Of a DNA stretch of 64,000 bases, positions 25,804 to 33,396 are shown piece after piece. Each line of letters begins with the position of its first letter. Within the stretch, counting starts at the first letter, position 1. The notes beneath the pieces were generated by a model. The model did not search any database. It was not told the origin of the DNA and saw only the letters and a program-made list of their open reading frames with translations. A program made the position numbers and the translations under genes. The stretch is from an uncultured Bacteroides sp. (GTDB taxonomy: Bacteria > Bacteroidota > Bacteroidia > Bacteroidales > Bacteroidaceae). The stretch spans positions 19,054 to 83,053 of the forward strand of contig CASFPE010000027.1 in NCBI GenBank assembly GCA_949296575.1, in the 5' to 3' direction.

Positions 25804-28191
25804 CTACCTGTTCACTACCTTAAATGTGTGAACTGTTCCACCTGCACGGACATTGACAAACAAGATGCCTTCTACATCCGTATGGAACACGATGCTGCCC
25901 TCAGCACCTTCCACTGCTTGGAGCATGCGCCCTGTCACATCATACAAACGGACATCACAACCGGCCAAAGCCCCCAAATGCACTTCGATGCTGCCTGCAT
26001 GGGCCGTCACCGTGCATGCACCGGCCACTTCGTCGATGCTGTTGTCGTTGGAACCGATGTAGTGGATGACAATTTCGGCATTCTCATCACCGTTGCTGTT
26101 CTTCACGATGCTGGCCGGGATGACAAGGTAATAATCCGCACCCATTTCCAAATCTATCGGCTGCACGCCTTCCATGTATTCGTCCCACGGGAACACGTTC
26201 ACATAGTCGCTGCCCGTATAAACGTTCCATCCCCATTCGGGAGTGATGATCTCACCGGCCTGGGCATCCCCTTTGCGAAGCACGATGTCCGGGTTCGGGT
26301 CGATGGAAGTCACGCTTTGGCCGAAGCTTACCTCCACAGTCCCCAACGATTCCAACTCTGAACCATCGGCAGGATTCACCGTTTCGTAAGTGAACGGAAC
26401 TGGCGTGTAGCCCACATAGTGCAGCACAATCTTCTGGTTCAATGCGCCGGCTGCGTTTCGGAACGTCCCTGCCGGGATGACGAAGGTGTATTCCTCGCCT
26501 GCCTCCAACGCAAAGGTTTGGTTGTAGTAGTCGTAATCCTGCCCAACGATGCCCACGGTGTTGGGTTCGTCTTCTTCCGTGGCGAGCCAGTAGTTGTCCG
26601 GCTCTATCAATGTGCCGGTCAGTTCATCGCCTTTATACAACTTGGCTTCCGGCTGGGTTTCCACAATAGTCACTTCTTCGGGGAAGGTGATCAGCACCTT
26701 GCCGAGTTCTTTCAACTCCGTGCCATCGGCAGGGTCAAAGGATGCGGGCAGGAACACGGCCGGCTGGTCGTCCACGATTTCGTCGAAGCTGCCGCTCCAG
26801 TCATAATCGCTCTCGTATGCCTCCTTTGCACCGGCCGGCACATGCAGCACAGGATTCGGGCCGATAGAATAGAACGGATGGTCATAAGAATCGTACCAGT
26901 TCAGCGTGGCAGGCTCAGCCCCCAAGCAATACACATCCGTCAAGGCCGAACACAAATAGAAAGCATACGTGTCAATCACGGTGATGCCCGCCGGGATGGT
27001 AACTTTCTTCAGGTTGGGCATCCGCGCCATGGTGCCTTCGTAAATCGTGGTCATGCCTTCGGGCAGCACAATTTCTTCTAAACCGCAACCTTGCAAAGCG
27101 TATGTTCCCATGAAAACCAACGAGGCGGGGAAGTTCATTTCTTTCAAGGAAGAACAGTTAATGAAAGCATTGTTATCGAAAGCCCGCATGGTCTCCGGCA
27201 ACGTTACTTTCGTTAACGAGGTTGCGCCGTCGAACGCGCCGCCGCTGATGCCCACGCAGCCATCGGCCACCGTCACTTCCGTCACCGTCGATTTGGGCGG
27301 AAAGGCGTAGAGCAACGTCTTGTCGGCACTGTACAGGATGCCATCCACGAGGGTCAGCCCCGTGTTGCCTTCTGCCAATTCAAAGCCGGACACATTCGTG
27401 GCACCAAACACGCCGTTGCCCAAGCTCTTCACCCCGGCAGGGATGGTGACGGTACCTTCCAAGGCTGTACATTCATTGAACAAAAAGTCCGGAAGGGTTT
27501 CCAATTGGGTGGCAGGCGTCATATCCACCTCGGCCAATGCCTCGCACTGGCGGAACGTGCCTTCGTCCATCGTGCGAAGGTTCGCGCCAAAGGTGACTTT
27601 CGCCAAGTTCGGGCAACGTTGGAACACGTTGCTGCCCACCGTCTCGCACGCATCGGGGAAGGTGAACTCCGCAATGCCGGATCTGTAGAAACTGCCGCCG
27701 CCGATGGATTTCACCGTGGAAGGCAGCGTGATGGACTGCAACGCACTGCTCATGTAGAAGCAATCATCGGGGATCTCCGTGATGCCCTCCGGCAGATCGA
27801 TGGAAGGCAAAGACTCCATGTAAGCAAAAGCGTAAGCCCCCAAGGTGCGGAGGTTCTCCGACACCACCAATTCCGTGACAGCACCTGCATCATTCATGCC
27901 GCTGTACGCCACCTCGGTAATCGTGTTGGGCATCACGACCTTGGTCGTCACATTATTATAACTGAACGCATCCTCCAAGATGCTCGTCACGGTATAAGTC
28001 TTTCCGCCATTCTCCACCGTTTCCGGTATAATCACTTCCGGCAATTCGTTGGCATTGCTCAACCCCGCCGTCGTCTCGCCGGTCACTGTAAACTCCATCC
28101 CTTCGTAGGTGAACACCGCCGGTTCACTCTCTTGGGCATTCAAGCCACATAGTGCAGCCGTAGCCAGCACAGTAAGTAACAATCTTTTCAT
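25804..28191 (-). CDS. Secreted BspA-like leucine-rich-repeat protein with C-terminal sorting-type domain
   Basis: This 795-residue protein has a signal peptide cut near LNAQ. Residues about 50-430 consist of LRR_5 (BspA/TpLRR) repeats of about 23 residues, such as LPSTVKSIGGGSFYRSGIAEFTF-type units with the recurring pattern LPxxxxxIxxxAFxxC. Two copies of an Ig-like or bacterial-surface domain follow (FDPADGTELKELGKVLITFPEEV and VNPADGSELESLGTVEVSFGQ, parallel starts). The last 70 residues (VRLYDVTGRMLQAVEG to the end) look like a T9SS type A C-terminal domain. BspA-like proteins act as surface adhesins binding host or microbial ligands; that role is inferred here. It stands alone and has its own promoter. 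Confidence 0.85.
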   Translation of the reverse strand: MKRLLLTVLATAALCGLNAQESEPAVFTYEGMEFTVTGETTAGLSNANELPEVIIPETVENGGKTYTVTSILEDAFSYNNVTTKVVMPNTITEVAYSGMNDAGAVTELVVSENLRTLGAYAFAYMESLPSIDLPEGITEIPDDCFYMSSALQSITLPSTVKSIGGGSFYRSGIAEFTFPDACETVGSNVFQRCPNLAKVTFGANLRTMDEGTFRQCEALAEVDMTPATQLETLPDFLFNECTALEGTVTIPAGVKSLGNGVFGATNVSGFELAEGNTGLTLVDGILYSADKTLLYAFPPKSTVTEVTVADGCVGISGGAFDGATSLTKVTLPETMRAFDNNAFINCSSLKEMNFPASLVFMGTYALQGCGLEEIVLPEGMTTIYEGTMARMPNLKKVTIPAGITVIDTYAFYLCSALTDVYCLGAEPATLNWYDSYDHPFYSIGPNPVLHVPAGAKEAYESDYDWSGSFDEIVDDQPAVFLPASFDPADGTELKELGKVLITFPEEVTIVETQPEAKLYKGDELTGTLIEPDNYWLATEEDEPNTVGIVGQDYDYYNQTFALEAGEEYTFVIPAGTFRNAAGALNQKIVLHYVGYTPVPFTYETVNPADGSELESLGTVEVSFGQSVTSIDPNPDIVLRKGDAQAGEIITPEWGWNVYTGSDYVNVFPWDEYMEGVQPIDLEMGADYYLVIPASIVKNSNGDENAEIVIHYIGSNDNSIDEVAGACTVTAHAGSIEVHLGALAGCDVRLYDVTGRMLQAVEGAEGSIVFHTDVEGILFVNVRAGGTVHTFKVVNR

Positions 28192-28218
28192 AATCTTACA
28201 ATTTTAAAAGTCCAAGAG

Positions 28219-28248
28219 CAAATATAGTGACATTTATTATAAAAGCAA
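28219..28248 (-). promoter_or_regulatory. Bacteroidota promoter of the LRR protein gene
   Basis: On the minus strand TATATTTG (28219-28226) is preceded, 19 bases upstream, by TTG (28246-28248). This lies 28 bases upstream of ATG 28191. Confidence 0.6.
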
Positions 28249-28418
28249 GCAAATCTACGGACTTTATCAGAAAAACTTTAAAAAAACGCCCGCACAAGCG
28301 TGCAAAGACGGCGGGATGAACAACCCCGGACACCTCCATGGGAACTTCCATCCATGCGGGCAAGAACTTCAAGACTGCTTGGAAGAAACTTCCATTCGCA
28401 CGGGTGAAAATTTCTGCC

Positions 28419-28472
28419 GTCGTCGTCATTTATACAAATGACGACGACATTTTCACAAACGACGACGACGGC
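28419..28472. repeat. Inverted GTC/GAC repeats able to form alternative hairpins
   Basis: GTCGTCGTCATTT (28419-28431) is the exact reverse complement of AAATGACGACGAC (28436-28448), a 13-bp stem with a 4-base loop. A second GAC run with the flanking GGC (GACGACGACGGC, about 28461-28472) can pair instead with GCCGTCGTCGTC at the left arm. The two pairings exclude each other. Confidence 0.6.
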
Positions 28473-28605
28473 TGCACAGGCAGCGACGACAGCAGAAAGA
28501 GGTGCGCGGCTGGCCGGAAGTTCCCATGCGGGCAAACGGGAGTTCCTGCCCGGCCAAACACAATTTAGAAACAGTATAAAATACGCATAATATCCGCATA
28601 TTCTT

Positions 28606-28635
28606 TTTGCCCATCGACGCATTTGCTTACCTTTG
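28606..28635 (+). promoter_or_regulatory. Bacteroidota promoter of the hydBAC operon
   Basis: TTTG (28606-28609), an 18-base spacer and TACCTTTG (28628-28635) lie 23 bases upstream of ATG 28659. Confidence 0.65.
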
Positions 28636-28658
28636 CCAAAAACCTTAATCCAGTACCT

Positions 28659-30566
28659 ATGAAGATAGTATCCCTTAACGACCTTCAACAAATCAAGAAA
28701 AAGGCAGAAGCCCTGCTCTCCCTGCGCGAAGCCAGCGACAAGGAAGCACAGGAACAAGCCTGCGGGCTGGCATCAGGCACCACGCACATGCAGGTCCTGA
28801 TATGCGGAGGCACAGGCTGCAAAGCCTCATCAAGCCACCTCATCGCCGAAAACTTCAACAAGTTGCTCCAAAAGTATGAAATCAGCGACAAGATTGACGT
28901 CATCACCACCGGCTGCTTCGGATTCTGCGAGAAAGGCCCCATCGTGAAAATCATCCCGGACAACACTTTCTACACGCAAGTGACGCCGGACGACGTGGAA
29001 GAAATCGTGTCCAAGCACATCATCAGCGGAAACAAAGTAGAACGCCTGCTCTATGTGGATCCCAAGAACGGGCAACACGTGAGCGACTCCAAGCACATGG
29101 ACTTCTACCGGAAGCAAATGCGCATCGCACTGCGCAATTGCGGCACCATCGACCCGGAAAACATCGAGGAATACATCGCCCGCGACGGCTACATGGCCTT
29201 GGCCGACTGCCTGCTCCACAAAAAGCCCATGGAAGTCATCGACCTCATCAAAAAATCCGGCCTCAGGGGAAGAGGAGGCGGCGGATTCCCCACCGGGCTG
29301 AAATGGGAATTCGCCCACAAGCAAGAATCCGACATCAAATACGTGGTGTGCAACGCTGATGAAGGAGACCCCGGCGCCTTCATGGACCGCTCCATCATGG
29401 AAGGCGACCCTCACTCCATCGTAGAGGCCATGACCGTGTGCGGGTACTCCATCGGGGCGCCCAAGGGATTGGTCTACATCCGCGCGGAATACCCCTTGGC
29501 CATCCAACGCCTGAGGATAGCCATCAAACAAGCCCGCGAATACGGGCTGCTGGGAGAAAGAATATTCGGGACAGACTTCTCTTTCGACATCGAGATACGC
29601 TACGGTGCAGGAGCATTCGTGTGCGGGGAGGAGACCGCCCTCATCCACTCCATGGAAGGCAAGCGCGGCGAACCCACCCTGAAGCCGCCCTTTCCCGCCG
29701 AGTCCGGCTACCTGGGCAAGCCGACGAACGTGAACAACGTGGAGACTTTCGCCAACATCCCCATCATCCTAACCAAAGGGCCGGAATGGTTCGCCTCCAT
29801 CGGCACGGAAAAATCGAAAGGCACCAAAGTGTTCGCCCTGGCAGGAAAAATCAACAACGTGGGGCTCATTGAAGTACCCATGGGAACCACCCTGCGCGAA
29901 GTCATCTACGACATCGGCGGCGGCATCAAGAACGGCAAGAAGTTCAAGGCTGTGCAGACCGGCGGGCCCTCCGGCGGATGCCTCACCGAAAAGCATCTGG
30001 ACACGCCCATCGACTTCGACAACCTGCTCGCCGCAGGCTCCATGATGGGCAGCGGCGGCATGATCGTCATGGACGAGGACGACTGCATGGTGTCCGTGGC
30101 GCGCTTCTACCTCGACTTCACCGTGGAAGAATCCTGCGGGAAATGCACCCCCTGCCGCATCGGCAACAAGCGGCTGCTGGAACTGCTGAACAAAATCACC
30201 GAAGGCAAAGCCACGGAAAAAGACCTGGAAACGCTCTCCACCCTCGGCAAGGTCATCAAGGACACTGCCTTGTGCGGGTTGGGGCAGACATCGCCCAACC
30301 CCGTGCTGTCCACCCTCGACAACTTCTACGAGGAATACGCGGAACACGTGCGCGACCACAAGTGCCGCGCCAAGCAATGCAAGGCGTTGCTCACCTACTC
30401 CATCAACCCCGACCTGTGCATCGGGTGCCACCTGTGTTTCAAGCACTGCCCTGCCAACGCCATCGCGGGCGACATCCGCAAACCGCACTCCATCAATCCC
30501 GACCTCTGCATCAAATGCGGGATGTGCATGGCACGCTGCAAATTCAAAGCTATATCCGTCTGCTAA
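28659..30566 (+). CDS. hydB: NADH-dependent [FeFe] hydrogenase, NuoF-like subunit HydB
   Basis: This 635-residue flavoprotein subunit belongs to the trimeric electron-bifurcating hydrogenase, which couples NADH and reduced ferredoxin oxidation to H2 formation. I start at ATG 28659 (MKIVSLNDLQQ), inside the longer frame. In order: a thioredoxin-like [2Fe-2S] domain (CGGTGCKA, later GCFGFCEKGP), the NADH site GLRGRGGGGFPTGLKW, the FMN site NADEGDPGAFMDR, a [4Fe-4S] site SCGKCTPCRIG, and a C-terminal 2[4Fe-4S] ferredoxin domain (CIGCHLCFKHCP and CIKCGMCMARC). All expected cofactor ligands are present. It is 12 bases upstream of hydA. Confidence 0.93.
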   Translation: MKIVSLNDLQQIKKKAEALLSLREASDKEAQEQACGLASGTTHMQVLICGGTGCKASSSHLIAENFNKLLQKYEISDKIDVITTGCFGFCEKGPIVKIIPDNTFYTQVTPDDVEEIVSKHIISGNKVERLLYVDPKNGQHVSDSKHMDFYRKQMRIALRNCGTIDPENIEEYIARDGYMALADCLLHKKPMEVIDLIKKSGLRGRGGGGFPTGLKWEFAHKQESDIKYVVCNADEGDPGAFMDRSIMEGDPHSIVEAMTVCGYSIGAPKGLVYIRAEYPLAIQRLRIAIKQAREYGLLGERIFGTDFSFDIEIRYGAGAFVCGEETALIHSMEGKRGEPTLKPPFPAESGYLGKPTNVNNVETFANIPIILTKGPEWFASIGTEKSKGTKVFALAGKINNVGLIEVPMGTTLREVIYDIGGGIKNGKKFKAVQTGGPSGGCLTEKHLDTPIDFDNLLAAGSMMGSGGMIVMDEDDCMVSVARFYLDFTVEESCGKCTPCRIGNKRLLELLNKITEGKATEKDLETLSTLGKVIKDTALCGLGQTSPNPVLSTLDNFYEEYAEHVRDHKCRAKQCKALLTYSINPDLCIGCHLCFKHCPANAIAGDIRKPHSINPDLCIKCGMCMARCKFKAISVC

Positions 30567-30578
30567 ACCTGTAACACC

Positions 30579-32342
30579 ATGGAAAAACAAGTCACACTGC
30601 AAATAGACCACCATTTCATCACCGTGCCTGAAGGCAGCACCATCTTGGAAGCCGCCCGCGAGATAGGCATCGACATCCCCACCTTGTGCCACATCGACCT
30701 GAAAGGCACGTGCGTGAAGAACAACCCCGCCTCGTGCCGCATCTGCGTCGTCGAAGTGGAAGGCCGGCGCAACCTCGCCCCGGCATGCGCCACCCGCTGC
30801 ACCGAGGGCATGAAGGTGCATACCAGCACGCTGCGCGTGATGAACGCGAGGAAAATCGTGGCCGAGCTTATCTTGTCCGACCACCCCAACGAGTGCCTCA
30901 CCTGCCCCAAGTCCGGCAACTGCGAACTGCAGACATTGGCGTTGCGCTTCAATATCCGCGAGATGCCATTCAACGGCGGGGAACTGTCCGCACGCAAGCG
31001 GGAAACCACGTCGTCCATCATCCGCAACATGGACAAGTGCATCTTCTGCCGCCGGTGCGAAAGCGTGTGCAACGACGTGCAGACCGTGGGAGCCATCGGC
31101 GCCATACGCCGGGGCTTCAACACCACGATAGCCCCCGCCTTCGACAAGATGATGGCCGACAGCGAATGCACCTACTGCGGGCAGTGCGTGGCTGTATGCC
31201 CCGTGGGCGCCCTCACCGAACGCGACCACACCAACCGCCTCCTGGAAGACTTGGCCAACCCGCAGAAGACCGTCATCGTGCAGACCGCGCCGGCCGTGCG
31301 CGCCGCATTGGGAGAGGAGTTCGGCATGCCTCCCGGCACCCTCGTCACCGGCAAGATGGTCTATGCCCTGCGGGAACTGGGGTTCGACTATGTGTTCGAC
31401 ACCGACTTCGCCGCCGACCTCACCATCATGGAGGAGGGCGCGGAGATACTGAACCGCCTCGGCCGCTACCTGGACGGCGACACATCCGTGCGCCTGCCCA
31501 TCCTGACCTCCTGCTGCCCGGCGTGGGTGAACTTCTTCGAACACCAGTTCCCCGACCTGCTCGACATCCCGTCCACCGCACGGTCGCCGCAGCAGATGTT
31601 CGGTTCCGTGGCCAAGCACGTGTGGGCGAAGAAGACGGGCATCCCTGCGGAACAGCTCGTCGTGGTCTCCATCATGCCCTGCCTGGCCAAGAAGTATGAA
31701 TGCGACCGCGAGGAATTCAAGCCCGGCGGCATCCCCGACGTGGACTACTCCATCACCACCCGCGAACTGGCCCGCCTCATCAAACGGGCGAACATCGGCT
31801 TCACGCTCCTGCCCGACGCAGAGTTCGACAACCCGATGGGCGCCTCCACCGGCGCGGGCGCCATCTTCGGCGCCACGGGCGGCGTGATGGAAGCCGCCCT
31901 CCGCACTGTCTACGAGACGTACACGGGAAAGGCGCTCCAGAAGGTGGACTTCGAGCAGGTGCGCGGGCTGGAAGGCGTGCGCCATGCCAACATCGACCTC
32001 GGCGGCTTCGAGCTGAAGGTGGGCATCGCCCACGGCCTGGGCAACGCCCGCCACCTCCTTGAGAACGTCCGCAACGGCCGGAACGAATACCACGTCATCG
32101 AAATCATGGCATGCCCCGGAGGCTGTATCGGGGGAGGAGGGCAGCCCCTGCACCACGGCAACTCCTCCATCCTCTACGCGCGGGCCAACGCCCTCTACCG
32201 CGAGGACGCCAACAAGCCCCTGCGCAAGTCGCACGAGAACCCCTACATCAAGGAACTCTACGAGGAATGCCTCGGCAAGCCCCTCAGCGAGGAGGCCGAA
32301 CGCCTCCTGCACACGCATTATTTCAACAAATCCATTAACTGA
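30579..32342 (+). CDS. hydA: [FeFe] hydrogenase catalytic subunit HydA of the trimeric (A3) type
   Basis: This 587-residue catalytic subunit begins with a plant-type [2Fe-2S] domain. Next come the His/Cys cluster HPNECLTCPKSGNC and two [4Fe-4S] sites (CIFCRRCESVC and CTYCGQCVAVCP). The H-cluster domain has L1 TSCCPAW (Thr310 to Cys313), L2 MPCLAKKYE (Cys368) and L3 EIMACPGGCIGGGGQP (Glu508, Cys512, Cys516). A short C-terminal tail follows. The alanine in TSCCPAW, in place of the glycine common in monomeric enzymes, is usual in bifurcating enzymes. Together with hydB and hydC it forms a NADH/ferredoxin hydrogenase for fermentative redox balance. Assembly needs HydEFG, encoded about 9 kb downstream. 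Confidence 0.94.
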   Translation: MEKQVTLQIDHHFITVPEGSTILEAAREIGIDIPTLCHIDLKGTCVKNNPASCRICVVEVEGRRNLAPACATRCTEGMKVHTSTLRVMNARKIVAELILSDHPNECLTCPKSGNCELQTLALRFNIREMPFNGGELSARKRETTSSIIRNMDKCIFCRRCESVCNDVQTVGAIGAIRRGFNTTIAPAFDKMMADSECTYCGQCVAVCPVGALTERDHTNRLLEDLANPQKTVIVQTAPAVRAALGEEFGMPPGTLVTGKMVYALRELGFDYVFDTDFAADLTIMEEGAEILNRLGRYLDGDTSVRLPILTSCCPAWVNFFEHQFPDLLDIPSTARSPQQMFGSVAKHVWAKKTGIPAEQLVVVSIMPCLAKKYECDREEFKPGGIPDVDYSITTRELARLIKRANIGFTLLPDAEFDNPMGASTGAGAIFGATGGVMEAALRTVYETYTGKALQKVDFEQVRGLEGVRHANIDLGGFELKVGIAHGLGNARHLLENVRNGRNEYHVIEIMACPGGCIGGGGQPLHHGNSSILYARANALYREDANKPLRKSHENPYIKELYEECLGKPLSEEAERLLHTHYFNKSIN

Positions 32343-32356
32343 AATACCTTGAAGAC

Positions 32357-32830
32357 ATGGCTGACAATTTACCTTGCAACATCATAGAGCAGGTGCAGAC
32401 CATCTGCGACAAGCACGGGAACAACCCCGGCGAACTCATCAACATCCTCCACGAGGCACAGCACCTCATGGGATACCTCCCGGAGGAGATGCAGCGCGTC
32501 ATCGCGCGGAAGCTCAACATACCGGTGTCGAAGGTCTACGGCGTGGTCACCTTCTACACCTTCTTCACCATGACCCCCAAGGGGAAATACCCCATCTCCG
32601 TGTGCATGGGGACGGCCTGCTACGTGCGCGGCTCCGAGAAGCTGCTGGAGGAGTTCAAGCGGCTGCTCGGCATCGAGGTGGGCGAGACGACCCCCGACGG
32701 GAAGTTCTCCCTCGACTGCCTGCGCTGCGTGGGCGCCTGCGGCCTGGCCCCCGTGGTGATGATCGGCGAGAAGGTGTACGGCCGCCTCCAGCCCATCGAC
32801 GTGAAGAAGATACTCGACGAGTTCGAGTAA
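32357..32830 (+). CDS. hydC: NuoE-like [2Fe-2S] subunit HydC of the trimeric hydrogenase
   Basis: This 157-residue thioredoxin-fold ferredoxin has the ligand set VCMGTACYVRG (C-x4-C) and DCLRCVGACGLAPVV (C-x3-C), preceded by the helical NuoE N-terminus (NNPGELINILHEAQHLMGYLP). It passes electrons between the flavin subunit and HydA. The gene lies 14 bases after hydA and completes the hydBAC operon. The B-A-C order is seen in Bacteroidales. A hairpin terminator follows within 70 bases. Confidence 0.93.
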   Translation: MADNLPCNIIEQVQTICDKHGNNPGELINILHEAQHLMGYLPEEMQRVIARKLNIPVSKVYGVVTFYTFFTMTPKGKYPISVCMGTACYVRGSEKLLEEFKRLLGIEVGETTPDGKFSLDCLRCVGACGLAPVVMIGEKVYGRLQPIDVKKILDEFE

Positions 32831-32860
32831 GCCCCGCGCAGTAACATATTTACACATCGC

Positions 32861-32898
32861 AGCCCGCACGGCCTTCCCGGAAAGGAGCCATGCGGGCT
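32861..32898 (+). terminator. Terminator after hydBAC
   Basis: AGCCCGCA (32861-32868) pairs with TGCGGGCT (32891-32898), with a further CCTT/AAGG inner stem, and TCCGTTTTT follows. Confidence 0.7.
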
Positions 32899-32997
32899 TC
32901 CGTTTTTCCCGGCGGCAGCCCCGCCATTGCCCCGCAAGGAACATCCCCCCGCCCCGCAAAACATGCCCCACAGCCCCGTGTGGAGGGGGTGAAACCA

Positions 32998-33148
32998 TGA
33001 AGCGCAACAGCCACCCTCCATGAAGCGCAACAGCACCCCTTGCTGAAGCGCAACAGCAGCCCCCCATGGTGCGCGTCATGAAGGGTTCACCTTGCGCGTC
33101 ATGGCAGTGCCATGGTGCGCGTCATCACCAGCTCGCCTTGCGCGTCAT
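32998..33148. repeat. Two adjacent short repeat families
   Basis: TGAAGCGCAACAG occurs three times (32998, 33021, 33044; period 23). It is followed by two copies of a 46-base unit (starting 33064 and 33110) that each hold CCATGGTGCGCGTCAT and, about 26 bases later, CCTTGCGCGTCAT. The middle family thus gives four TGCGCGTCAT elements alternating at 21-25 bases. Confidence 0.75.
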
Positions 33149-33370
33149 CCGCCCGCCGCCTCGCGCATGGTAAACAGCCCTTACAGCGCGGCATACGGGG
33201 GCCGCCCCGCGCATCACGAAGGCAGCAGGGTGCGCGCCATCCGGGCAGCACCGTGCGCACCGCCGACGGCACAGGCCGCCACACCTATTTATATATATGC
33301 ACGCAAAGGCAACGACGGAAATCTATAAAGATTATCCATCATTCTATAAGGCGCGGACGGGGCATTTCCC

Positions 33371-33378
33371 TATCTTTG
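33371..33378 (+). promoter_or_regulatory. Bacteroidota -7 box for copA
   Basis: TATCTTTG followed by CG lies 18 bases before ATG 33397. There is no clear -33 TTTG. Confidence 0.55.
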
Positions 33379-33396
33379 CGCCGAAAAAGATGCAAC

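Larger units (their letters stand above)
28192..28658. other. Divergent intergenic region with GAC-rich hairpins
   Basis: This 467-base gap between divergent genes contains promoters for both sides, near-repeats of CATGCGGGCAA (28353 and 28525) and the GTC/GAC inverted repeats described separately. I find no supported gene; open frames here have no recognisable product. Confidence 0.55.
32899..33396. other. GC-rich repeat-bearing intergenic region before copA
   Basis: About 500 bases without a supported gene. Two families of short repeats occupy 32998-33148 (separate entry). An open frame beginning at 33112 runs in phase into copA, but its first 95 codons resemble nothing, and the copA promoter lies inside it. 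Confidence 0.55.

Noticed and set aside
28192..28658. Small frames in the LRR/hydB intergenic region
   Set aside because: The minus-strand frame to 28757 overlaps hydB and has no domain; the sequence is explained by promoters and inverted repeats.
29769..32318. An 849-codon open frame on the minus strand opposite hydB and hydA
   Set aside because: It is a shadow of the strong codon bias of the hydrogenase genes. The translation is low-complexity (His, Val and Gly rich) with no family features, whereas the plus strand has intact hydB and hydA.
33112..33396. Upstream extension of copA
   Set aside because: It crosses the repeat region and the promoter box, and the predicted residues are unlike CopA. 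The start at 33397 gives the normal N-terminal HMA domain.
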